Below are positions 15,258 to 22,286 of a DNA stretch of 22,286 nucleotides, in pieces (position 1 is the stretch's first letter; each line of letters begins with the position of its first letter). Source of the DNA: DATLBY01 sp035526665 (GTDB taxonomy: Bacteria; Acidobacteriota; Terriglobia; Bryobacterales; Bryobacteraceae). Location of the stretch: assembly GCA_035526665.1 (NCBI GenBank), contig DATLBY010000271.1, positions 1 to 22,286 on the forward strand, read 5' to 3'. Below the pieces are notes generated by a model. It made no database searches. It was not told the origin of the DNA and worked only from the letters and a program-made list of their open reading frames with translations. The position numbers and the translations under genes are program-made.

Positions 15258-16565
15258 CTACAGCTTCTTCGCGCGCCTGGCAGCTTCCGCCGGATTTTCC
15301 AGCGTTACCTGCTCACCCTCTTTCAACCCTTTCAGCACCACCATATCCGTGTCATTACGCTTCCCCACCTCGATGTTACGAATGAGGAACTGCTGACCTT
15401 TTTGCACGTAAACGGCAGGCTTTCCTTGACTCATGAAGCTTGCCCGGACGGGGATAAGCAGCGTGTTCGGAACGCTCTCGATGATGATTTCGGCGGTTGC
15501 GCTCATGCCGGGCCGCAGCCGCGGGTCCAAATCTTTCAATGTGGCGCGGGCGGGGAAGGTCTTTTCCGTCATTCCCATGCCTCGAAAATTGATGGCTGCG
15601 ATCGGGCTGATCCAGTCCAGATCCGCATGCAGCTCCCGATCGGATATAGCGTCAATTCGAACCTTCAGCTTCTGACCGAGCTGCACCTTGCCGCGGTCTA
15701 CTTCCTCCAGCTTCAAGTCGATACGCATGTTGGAAAGATCGGGGATCTCCGCGATGGCGGCCCCTGTCCAGGCCCGGTCTCCTTCTTTGAAGGGAGGCGG
15801 AGAAGAGCCGAAGGAACCTTGCGCCCGGAAATTGGGCAGCAGATTCACGATGCCGTCGTTGGGAGCTCGCAAAACCATTTTTGACAGATAGCCTTTGGCG
15901 CGGTCGGCGTCTCTGACAACCTTTTCCTTCTTCTGCTGCAAGCGATCCAGATCAGCCTGCTGTGTTGTCTTGTGAGCGCCGACAACGGTCTTTACCTGTC
16001 CCAGTTCGCCCTGCGAGACGCCGACATCGATACGGCTCTTTGCACCTTCAATCTGCGAGACAACCTCTGCCTTGCTGGCTTCCAGCTTGGCGCGCTCCAG
16101 GTTGTATTCCGCAGTCATCTGGTTCATGCCGTCCTGCTCGGTCACAATGCGATGTGATGCCTTGGTCTGGACGATTTCACTATCGGCGGTGCGCACACTG
16201 GTGTTCTTTTCCAGATACGTCTGCTCCTGCTGCGCGGCGTCGAACTCAATAACCACTTCGCCCTTCTTAATCGGCTTGCCTGTCTCCGCGAGTCTTACGA
16301 TACGTGGATCGGGGACCTGAGGCGCCGTCAGTATCTCGGAGTGAACGCTGCGGATTTCTCCACGGGTCTTTACACTGATCACGAACTCGCTCCGCCGGAC
16401 CTTGGCGACGGGCACCTCCACCGTCGTCTTTTCCTGGCCATAGTGGTAGGCTGCATAAGCCCCGCCACCGGCCATCAAAGCCATTGCGGTCCAGGTGATG
16501 GCGCGCCGGCGGCGCGTTCCTGCGGTCTGTCCAAGACGCTGCTTGGGTTTCAAATCTTTTGACAT
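15258..16565 (-). CDS. HlyD/MacA-type periplasmic adaptor (adaptor 2)
   Basis: This is a second membrane fusion protein, 435 residues, of conventional architecture. A basic N-terminus and one membrane helix (about 22-42) come first, then the lipoyl half (50-110, with GKPIKKGEVVIEFD). A helical hairpin spans about 115-225, followed by VLRAPNDGIVNLLPN, a beta-barrel (265-340) and the DPRLRPGMSATAEIIIES segment leading to the membrane-proximal domain. No large insert is present, unlike the adaptors on either side. AAGGA 6 bases before ATG 16565 supports the start. It lies 17 bases upstream of adaptor 1 and 49 bases downstream of adaptor 3, on one probable transcript. It may form mixed adaptor rings with its neighbours; that is inference. 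Confidence 0.9.
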   Translation of the reverse strand: MSKDLKPKQRLGQTAGTRRRRAITWTAMALMAGGGAYAAYHYGQEKTTVEVPVAKVRRSEFVISVKTRGEIRSVHSEILTAPQVPDPRIVRLAETGKPIKKGEVVIEFDAAQQEQTYLEKNTSVRTADSEIVQTKASHRIVTEQDGMNQMTAEYNLERAKLEASKAEVVSQIEGAKSRIDVGVSQGELGQVKTVVGAHKTTQQADLDRLQQKKEKVVRDADRAKGYLSKMVLRAPNDGIVNLLPNFRAQGSFGSSPPPFKEGDRAWTGAAIAEIPDLSNMRIDLKLEEVDRGKVQLGQKLKVRIDAISDRELHADLDWISPIAAINFRGMGMTEKTFPARATLKDLDPRLRPGMSATAEIIIESVPNTLLIPVRASFMSQGKPAVYVQKGQQFLIRNIEVGKRNDTDMVVLKGLKEGEQVTLENPAEAARRAKKL

Positions 16566-16614
16566 ACTGATTCCTTACAAAAACGTGGAGTTCACTACCG
16601 GGAGCGGACTTCTC

Positions 16615-18384
16615 TTAACCAGCCCTGTCAACCCTTCGGCTGCGGTCGAAAGTCTGTGATACTGCCCCCGGCTTGTTGTCTGCCGGCGGAACTTCCAAGG
16701 CGAGAACATCACCCGGCTTGGCGCCGGAAAGGATACTCACAGCCACATTGTTGGTCAAACCGAGCTGCACTTCACGGCGGTCCCAGCCATTCTCGCTCTT
16801 CGCGTATACGTAGGCGGTCTTGCCGGCGGCGTCACTGAAGACCGCGCCCAAGGGAGCCACCGCGGCGCGTTCTTCCGATTCCAGAATCACGTCGGCGCTG
16901 ACCGTCAGGTCGGGGATTACGCGCGCATCCATTTGATCCAGCTTCAGCTTGATGGGAACTTCCTTCACGAAGCTGCTTCGCTGTCCCCCTGGTTTGGTGA
17001 TGGCTGCAATCGAGTAGACATGGGCGGGAAGCTCAAGTCCCGGATAGGCGTCGAAGCGGACGTGGGCCTTGGCGCCGATGCGCATCCGTTCCACATCCAC
17101 CTGGTTGATGGTGGCATTGATCACCATGGAGGAGGTGTTTACTATCTGCATGAACATCTGACCGGGAAAGAGCTGGTCGCCTTGCTGTATCGCTGCGAAC
17201 TCCGAGCCCCGGAACATGTTTTGCATGACCGTCAGGCCATCGATGGGCGCTTTGACGATCATTCTGTCGGCATTCGTCTGCACCCGCCTCAGTTCGATCT
17301 TGGCCTGTTCCAATTCGATTTCAGCGCTCTTCAACTGGGACTTGAGTCCGACTTCCACGAACTTGACCTCAGCCAGCAATTGGTTGTAGCGGGCCTCGGC
17401 CTCCTCCAGAGCCAGTTTGATTCGCTCGGTATCGATGGCTCCCAGCACCGGAGCCGTCTTCATGTCCAGCCTTGCTTTTTCGAGGTCCGCCTTGGCAGTG
17501 GCAATCGTGTGCTCGTGCGCATCGCGAGTCACATTCAGTTCCGCCTTCAGCTTCTTAACGCTGGCTTCCGTCTGTAAAACAGAGGCATGGTAGTCGTCCA
17601 ACCGGTTTAACATATTCTGCCGGTCGAATTCCGCTACTATCGTCCCTTTTTTTACCAGCGATCCCGGTTTTATCAGCGTCTGGAGGATGAGCCCGAAATC
17701 GCCGCCACCGCCACCACCACCTCCTCCGCCGCCACCACCCATTCCTTGCCCAAGGGTGCCGCCGGTCGATCCTAGTCCGTCCGATCCCAGCGAACCGCTC
17801 CCGCCGGCAAGAGTTGCCGATGCGGAACTTTTCGCGCCCCGGGATCCACCGCTTTTCGCTACACGGGAGGTCGCGGACTGCATACCGCGTGCCCCGCTGC
17901 CGGCCGAATCCATACTGGATGCCAGTGGGGAGCTGGAGGCATCACCCCCGCGGCCGGAACTGGAGCCGGAGCCCACACTGCTGCCGTTCGAACTTACCCG
18001 TAGATTAGTGGAGCCGCCGCTGGCTATGCGGCTGCTGGCGTCTGTGCCTCGGCCGCTGCGTGAACCCCGTAAGGAAGGACTGATGAGAGAAACGTAATTT
18101 TCCGCCCCGGTCGTGCCGGTGAGGCGTATGCTTCGCACCAGAGGACCGGTGACAACGGTGGCGGTGCGAATTTCAGCGATCGCTCCTTTGTTGGCCTTCG
18201 ATCCCAATCCCGTCGATTGCCGGGTCCAAAACCACGCTCCGGCAATAATGGCGACCACCACCAGGATCCATATGTAACCCCGTTTAGGCGCTTTGGCGCC
18301 GGGAGATAGCTTGCCTGGCTGGACGACAGGTTTCGTTGCAGGGGCCAGACTTGGAGCTGACACTCCGCTCATTTGGTACTGCAT
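16615..18384 (-). CDS. HlyD-type periplasmic adaptor with Gly/Ser-rich insert (adaptor 3)
   Basis: This is a third membrane fusion protein and the first gene of the exporter operon. ATG 18384 is chosen because GAGAGG lies 8 bases upstream, giving 589 residues; an in-frame GTG at 18411 would add nine. A Pro-rich cytoplasmic stretch precedes one membrane helix (about 36-53). The lipoyl domain is interrupted after SLISPSLRG (99-107) by some 120 residues of Gly/Ser-rich sequence ending in 13 consecutive Gly (216-228). It resumes with FGLILQTLIKPGSLVKKG. A coiled-coil hairpin (about 260-380), VKAPIDGLTVMQ and the beta-barrel follow, with RMRIGAKAHVRFDAYPGLELP cut short here as the barrel core, and a typical C-terminal domain. 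No lipobox is seen. The insert is likely disordered. Confidence 0.9.
   Translation of the reverse strand: MQYQMSGVSAPSLAPATKPVVQPGKLSPGAKAPKRGYIWILVVVAIIAGAWFWTRQSTGLGSKANKGAIAEIRTATVVTGPLVRSIRLTGTTGAENYVSLISPSLRGSRSGRGTDASSRIASGGSTNLRVSSNGSSVGSGSSSGRGGDASSSPLASSMDSAGSGARGMQSATSRVAKSGGSRGAKSSASATLAGGSGSLGSDGLGSTGGTLGQGMGGGGGGGGGGGGGDFGLILQTLIKPGSLVKKGTIVAEFDRQNMLNRLDDYHASVLQTEASVKKLKAELNVTRDAHEHTIATAKADLEKARLDMKTAPVLGAIDTERIKLALEEAEARYNQLLAEVKFVEVGLKSQLKSAEIELEQAKIELRRVQTNADRMIVKAPIDGLTVMQNMFRGSEFAAIQQGDQLFPGQMFMQIVNTSSMVINATINQVDVERMRIGAKAHVRFDAYPGLELPAHVYSIAAITKPGGQRSSFVKEVPIKLKLDQMDARVIPDLTVSADVILESEERAAVAPLGAVFSDAAGKTAYVYAKSENGWDRREVQLGLTNNVAVSILSGAKPGDVLALEVPPADNKPGAVSQTFDRSRRVDRAG
17701..17739 (-). 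repeat. Polyglycine-coding GGN tract in adaptor 3
   Basis: Thirteen consecutive glycine codons (mixed GGT, GGC and GGA on the minus strand) make a 39-base, strand-asymmetric, slippage-prone tract. Mixed codon choice suggests the amino acid run is kept by selection or drift and has not expanded recently as a pure triplet repeat. In the opposite strand it produces a spurious polyproline frame. Confidence 0.85.
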
Positions 18385-18464
18385 TTCAGGGACCTCTCGC
18401 AAGCCCGGCACCGGTACTCGTGTCGGATTCTCATGAAGTTTCGTATTAAAGATTATGACGGAAA

Positions 18465-18476
18465 TTTACCGGTAAA
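18465..18476. promoter_or_regulatory. 12-bp perfect palindrome upstream of the exporter operon
   Basis: TTTACCGGTAAA lies in the 161-base non-coding gap between rho and the first adaptor gene, 81 bases upstream of ATG 18384. CATAAT on the minus strand (18457-18452), next to it, could be a -10 box, but no good -35 is present. It may be an operator for the exporter operon. Apart from this palindrome the gap is AT-richer than its surroundings and contains no supported gene. Confidence 0.3.
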
Positions 18477-18545
18477 GGTTATGGCGCTTGGAGGTTTCTC
18501 TGAGTTTGAAGCCCGGGTTTTATAACTTGTTACTAACGCTAACAG

Positions 18546-20054
18546 TTAGCCCGACATAGAGCCGAGAAAATCGGCATTTGCCCGCGTCTTGCTCAACTTG
18601 TCCAGTAGCAATTCCATGGATTCTACCGGCGAGAGTGGATTCAGTACCTTGCGGAGCACCCAAACCCGATTTAGCTCCTCTTTCGGCATCAGGAGTTCCT
18701 CTTTTCGCGTCCCGCTCTTGTTAATGTCGATGGCGGGGAAGACGCGTTTGTCCACCAGTTTGCGGTCCAGGTGAATCTCCATGTTACCCGTGCCCTTGAA
18801 TTCTTCGAAAATGACGTCGTCCATGCGGCTGCCGGTGTCAACCAGCGCGGTGGCGACAATAGTGAGTGAGCCTCCTTCTTCAATGTTGCGAGCCGCACCA
18901 AAGAAGCGCTTCGGACGCTGAAGTGCATTAGAATCAACGCCGCCTGATAACACCTTCCCGGAAGGCGGGACGACGGTGTTGTAGGCGCGCGCCAGACGGG
19001 TAATCGAATCGAGCAGAATTACGACGTCGCGCTTATGCTCAATCAGCCGTTTGGCCTTCTCAATTACCATTTCAGCCACTTGCACGTGGCGGGTTGCGGG
19101 TTCGTCGAAAGTAGAGCTGATCACCTCGCCCCGGACGGAGCGCTGCATGTCGGTGACCTCTTCGGGCCGCTCATCAATCAGCAGAACAATGAGAGCCACT
19201 TCCGGGTGATTGTGGGTGATCGAGTTGGCCACGCTCTGCAACAGCATGGTCTTACCGGTGCGGGGCGGAGCCACAATCAGACCGCGCTGGCCCTTGCCGA
19301 TGGGTGTGAGCAGATCCATGACGCGGCCCGAGTAGTTTTCCTTGGTGGTCTCGAGCTTCAGCCGTTCATTCGGATACAGCGGCGTCAGATTATCGAAGAA
19401 GATCTTGTTGCGCGCCTCTTCTGGCGGTTCGAAGTTGATCGCATCTACCTTGATGAGGGCAAAGTATCGCTCGCCCTCTTTCGGGGGGCGGATTTGCCCT
19501 GAGATGGTGTCTCCGGTGCGCAGGTCGAAGCGGCGGATCTGCGAGGGAGAGACGTAAACGTCATCCGGACCCGGCAGGTAGTTATACTCGGGAGCGCGCA
19601 GAAACCCGAAGCCGTCCGGCAGGCATTCGAGTACGCCTTCGGAGAAGATCAGTCCGCTCTTCTCTGCCTGGGTCTGTAGAATCTTGAAGATGAGCTCCTG
19701 CTTGCGCAGTCCCGCCACTCCGGCAACGCCCAGGTCCTTGGCGATTTGGTTGAGCTTTTGAATGCTCATATCCTTCAGCTCGACCAGATCCAGAGTGGAG
19801 GCTCCGTTCTTGGCCTGGGCCTGCGCCTGACCGCCACTGGTCTGCCGTCTGCGGCCGACTACCGCGGCAAGCGGATCGGGTTTTGCCTCGGCAGGCTTGG
19901 TTTCCGCCGCCGCTGGCCGGTTCTCCGCCGGCTTGGCCTCTACGGGCTTGCCTTCAGCCGGGCGTGATTCCACTTTGGCCTCGGAGGGCTTCTTTTCCTC
20001 CGACGCCTGGGCGGGAGTTACTGCTTGGTCTTTGTTTTCCAGATCGCTTGCCAA
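18546..20054 (-). CDS. rho: Transcription termination factor Rho with extended N-terminus
   Basis: This is the hexameric RNA-dependent ATPase that ends transcription, 502 residues from TTG 20054 with GAGGG a few bases upstream. Residues 1-88 are a low-complexity region rich in Lys, Pro, Ala and Glu, with degenerate KPxEAKP units. The Rho N-terminal helical domain follows (about 91-130), then the RNA-binding cold-shock-like domain with DGFGFLR (147-153). The ATPase has Walker A PPRTGKT (263-269), Walker B VVILLDS with Asp349, and the Q-loop region VVPPSGKVLSGGVD. E. coli Rho has 419 residues, and the difference is the N-terminal extension. Its first 37 bases overlap the end of engB in another frame, implying coupling. 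No ATG is available before residue 96, so the TTG start or an unusual upstream start is needed. Confidence 0.95.
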   Translation of the reverse strand: MASDLENKDQAVTPAQASEEKKPSEAKVESRPAEGKPVEAKPAENRPAAAETKPAEAKPDPLAAVVGRRRQTSGGQAQAQAKNGASTLDLVELKDMSIQKLNQIAKDLGVAGVAGLRKQELIFKILQTQAEKSGLIFSEGVLECLPDGFGFLRAPEYNYLPGPDDVYVSPSQIRRFDLRTGDTISGQIRPPKEGERYFALIKVDAINFEPPEEARNKIFFDNLTPLYPNERLKLETTKENYSGRVMDLLTPIGKGQRGLIVAPPRTGKTMLLQSVANSITHNHPEVALIVLLIDERPEEVTDMQRSVRGEVISSTFDEPATRHVQVAEMVIEKAKRLIEHKRDVVILLDSITRLARAYNTVVPPSGKVLSGGVDSNALQRPKRFFGAARNIEEGGSLTIVATALVDTGSRMDDVIFEEFKGTGNMEIHLDRKLVDKRVFPAIDINKSGTRKEELLMPKEELNRVWVLRKVLNPLSPVESMELLLDKLSKTRANADFLGSMSG

Positions 20055-20605
20055 ATTTCCCTCGCTCCCCGGCCCGTGACGGCCGAGAACGGCACTAATT
20101 CGCCACCCAGTATTTCCTTCTGGATGGCTCGTAAGCCGCGATGTTCTTCTTTCTGATTCAATTTATCTATCTTTGTGGCTACTACCAGATACGGCAGTCC
20201 CTGGAACTCCAGCCAACGTTTGAGCTCCAGGTCCTTTTCCATCCATCCCCGCCGGGCATCCAACAGTACCACCGCCAGCTGGAGGGTCTTTCTGTTGAAG
20301 AGATAGGATTCTATCAGACTCTTCCAGCGGGCCTTGACTTCTGCCGGCACTTTGGCAAACCCGTACCCCGGCAAATCCACAAAATGACAGCTTCCATCGA
20401 TGCGATAGAAGTTTATCAGCTGCGTGCAGCCGGGCTTCGCGCTGGTAAATGCCAACCCCTTTTTACCCACCAAGCTATTCAGCAAGCTGGACTTCCCCAC
20501 ATTGGAGCGGCCCAAAAAGGCCACCTCGGGAAGCTCCTCCGCCGGGAACTGCTCCGGTGAGGCAGCACTAATAATGTGTTCCGCTTCCATACCCTGGCGC
20601 AGCAT
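20018..20605 (-). CDS. engB: EngB/YsxC/YihA-family ribosome-biogenesis GTPase
   Basis: This is a small TRAFAC GTPase that assists assembly of the large ribosomal subunit. The 195-residue product is close to the usual family length. G1 is GRSNVGKSS (32-40), G3 is DLPGYGFA (77-84), G4 is TKID (144-147) and G5 is SAVTG (174-178). The family-typical KPGCTQLINFY covers the switch I threonine (Thr61). ATG 20605 is the longest start; ATG 20590 (residue 6) is an alternative, and neither has a strong Shine-Dalgarno. It begins 25 bases after lon ends and overlaps rho by 37 bases, so lon, engB and rho are probably one transcript. Confidence 0.95.
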   Translation of the reverse strand: MLRQGMEAEHIISAASPEQFPAEELPEVAFLGRSNVGKSSLLNSLVGKKGLAFTSAKPGCTQLINFYRIDGSCHFVDLPGYGFAKVPAEVKARWKSLIESYLFNRKTLQLAVVLLDARRGWMEKDLELKRWLEFQGLPYLVVATKIDKLNQKEEHRGLRAIQKEILGGELVPFSAVTGRGAREIWQAIWKTKTKQ

Positions 20606-20630
20606 CCCGCTTTTCGAGGAAATGCAGCTC

Positions 20631-22286
20631 CTAATGGGTCAACTTGTCTTCGGCTCTGGCCGTAATTTCCACCGCCGGATTTCCAGGCAGAGGCAGTGCC
20701 TGAAGCTCCCGCTCCAGTGCGATCTTCAATACTTCGTCCATTGACTCGACGAAGTGAAGCTTCATTTCCTTGCGGATATTCTCCGGAATGTCGGGAAGAT
20801 CCTTTTCGTTGTCCTTCGGCATGATCGCCTCGTAAATCCCGTGACGATGCGCCGCCAATAGTTTCTCTTTAAGCCCGCCGATCGGCAGAACCTTGCCGCG
20901 CAAGGTGATCTCGCCCGTCATCGCCAGGTCTCCCCGGACAGGGATGCCCGTGAGAGTGCTCACCAGTGACGTGGCAATCGTGATCCCGGCCGATGGGCCA
21001 TCCTTGGGGATGGCCCCCTCAGGGACGTGCACGTGAATATCCAAATGGCGGTAGAAATCTCTCGGCAAACCGAAAATGTGCGCGCGCGAGCGGAGATAGC
21101 TCATGGCGGCATGCGCGGATTCCTGCATGACGTCGCCCAGCTTACCCGTAGTGGTAAGTTTGCCGCGGCCCTCCATCGTGGTCGCCTCGGTGGTCAGGAT
21201 TTGCCCGCCCACCTCCGTCCACGCTAAACCCACTACCGCGCCCACCTCATTCTTTTTATCAGTCTGGAGGTCTCTGAATTTCTGCGGTCCCAGCAGATCC
21301 ACCACGGTTGGCGCATTAATCGCGGAGAGCGGTAGAACGCTCGGCTCGGCGGCCGTCTTGGCATTCACTACTTTGCGGGCTACCTTGCGGCAGACATTGC
21401 CGATTTCGCGCTCCAGGTTCCGGACACCGGCCTCGCGGGTGTAATTCTGGATCAGAGTTTGAAGCGCGTCATCGCCGAACGTAATGTCGGTGTCGCTGAG
21501 CCCGGTCTGCTTGGTCTGCTTAGGAACCAGGAACCGTTTTGCGATCTCCAGCTTTTCCAGCTCGGTGTAGCCCGAGAGCCGGATTACTTCCATGCGATCC
21601 TGCAGCGCCGCCGGAATCGTGTGGAGCACATTGGCCGTTGCGACGAAGAATACCTGGCTCAAATCATACTCGACATCCAGGTAATGATCCACGAACATGT
21701 AATTCTGCTCGGGATCGAGCACTTCCAGCAGCGCCGCGGACGGATCGCCTCGAAAATCCATCGACATTTTGTCGATCTCATCCAGCATGAATACCGGATT
21801 GCGCGTGCCGGCCTTTTTCATCATTTGAAGAATCTGGCCAGGCAGAGCGCCGATGTAGGTTCGCCGGTGTCCACGGATTTCCGCCTCATCCCGTACGCCG
21901 CCGAGTGACATGCGGACAAATTTTCGGCCGGTCGCCTTGGCGATCGACATGCCGAGAGAGGTTTTTCCCACGCCGGGAGGCCCGACAAAGCAGAGAATCG
22001 AGCCTTTCGGATTCTGCACCAGCCGGCGGACTGCCAGGAACTCCAGGATGCGTTCTTTTATCTTCTCGAGGCCGTAATGGTCCGATTCAAGCACCTGCTG
22101 GGCGAATTGCAGGTCGCGAATTTCCTTGGACTTCTTCTTCCACGGCACCGCGAGCAACCAATCCAAGTAGTTTCTGGAAACCGTCGATTCCGCCGACATC
22201 GGCGGCATATTTTCCAGGCGCTTTAACTCGGTATGAGCCTTGTCATGGGCGTCCTTGGTCATTCCCGCCGAGTCAATCTTCTTCTT
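20631..22286 (-). CDS. lon: ATP-dependent Lon protease (partial, N-terminus outside window)
   Basis: This is the cytoplasmic AAA+ serine protease for damaged and regulatory proteins. The visible 551 codons stay open to the right edge. The first ATG at 22262 is internal, because residues before and after it match the end of the Lon N-terminal helical region (KRLENMPPMSAESTVSRNYL). Present are Walker A GPPGVGKTS (near 21980-21960) and Walker B FMLDEIDK (near 21790). The protease domain has the catalytic Ser in PKDGPSAG (codon 20993-20991) and the Lys as the second Lys of GGLKEK, 43 residues on, the same Ser-Lys distance as in E. coli Lon. The missing part would be the LON N-domain, roughly 250 residues. 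engB follows after 25 bases. Confidence 0.97.
   Translation of the reverse strand, partial: KKKIDSAGMTKDAHDKAHTELKRLENMPPMSAESTVSRNYLDWLLAVPWKKKSKEIRDLQFAQQVLESDHYGLEKIKERILEFLAVRRLVQNPKGSILCFVGPPGVGKTSLGMSIAKATGRKFVRMSLGGVRDEAEIRGHRRTYIGALPGQILQMMKKAGTRNPVFMLDEIDKMSMDFRGDPSAALLEVLDPEQNYMFVDHYLDVEYDLSQVFFVATANVLHTIPAALQDRMEVIRLSGYTELEKLEIAKRFLVPKQTKQTGLSDTDITFGDDALQTLIQNYTREAGVRNLEREIGNVCRKVARKVVNAKTAAEPSVLPLSAINAPTVVDLLGPQKFRDLQTDKKNEVGAVVGLAWTEVGGQILTTEATTMEGRGKLTTTGKLGDVMQESAHAAMSYLRSRAHIFGLPRDFYRHLDIHVHVPEGAIPKDGPSAGITIATSLVSTLTGIPVRGDLAMTGEITLRGKVLPIGGLKEKLLAAHRHGIYEAIMPKDNEKDLPDIPENIRKEMKLHFVESMDEVLKIALERELQALPLPGNPAVEITARAEDKLTH

Noticed and set aside
17687..18097. 136-residue plus-strand frame with a polyproline run
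   Set aside because: The proline run is the antisense reading of the glycine codons of adaptor 3. A real gene would need an independent start signal, which is not seen.
13354..18384. Possibility that the three adaptors are recent tandem duplicates
   Set aside because: They share fold features only. Their hairpins, inserts, termini and lengths differ strongly, and I see no long identical nucleotide blocks between them.
1..22286. CRISPR arrays, insertion sequences, phage genes, tRNA or rRNA genes
   Set aside because: No regularly spaced repeats, transposase or integrase motifs, cloverleaf or rRNA-like sequence were noticed while reading the window. Nearly all bases are in recognised protein genes.

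Overview
The window is a gene-dense bacterial chromosome segment of moderately high GC. Every protein looks like housekeeping or envelope machinery, and I see no phage, transposon, CRISPR, tRNA or rRNA signal. The MacB/HlyD/TolC cluster with low-complexity inserts, the MutL that keeps its endonuclease motifs, the long GMP synthase and the overall gene set suggest an Acidobacteriota member, perhaps Bryobacterales/Solibacter-like. That placement is an inference from protein character, not a search result.

Layout. (1) 1-4002, minus strand: a respiratory complex I operon, nuoA-nuoC-nuoD-nuoE-nuoF. Stops and starts overlap or nearly touch, nuoF runs off the left edge, and nuoB is absent from its usual place between nuoA and nuoC. 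(2) 4004-8453, plus strand: a back-to-back promoter region, then thiS (sulfur carrier), a MerR-type regulator, a secreted or membrane-anchored S41/CtpA-type PDZ protease, and guaA in a long, eukaryote-like form. (3) 8462-18384, minus strand: a probable operon of three consecutive HlyD-type adaptor proteins, one MacB/FtsX-type permease, one TolC-type outer-membrane protein, and mutL six bases further on. No ABC ATPase is encoded in it. guaA and mutL converge with 8 bases between them. (4) 18546-22286, minus strand: lon (5' part outside the window), engB and rho, tightly packed, with engB and rho overlapping by 37 bases.

How the genes work together. Region 1 supplies the NADH-oxidising arm (NuoE, NuoF) and the connecting quinone-site subunits (NuoC, NuoD) of complex I, plus one membrane subunit (NuoA). 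Region 3 is a tripartite export system spanning inner membrane, periplasm and outer membrane, whose energising ATPase must come from elsewhere. Mismatch repair (MutL) seems to be transcribed behind it. Region 4 groups protein quality control, ribosome assembly and transcription termination.

The points most worth a second look are the missing nuoB, the three-adaptor exporter without an ATPase and with unusual Met/Pro/Gly-rich and Gly/Ser-rich inserts, the eukaryote-type GMP synthase, the orphan thiS, and dyad sequences over the promoter of the S41 protease and upstream of the exporter operon. None of these is proof of a new system. They are the places where the window departs from the usual pattern.
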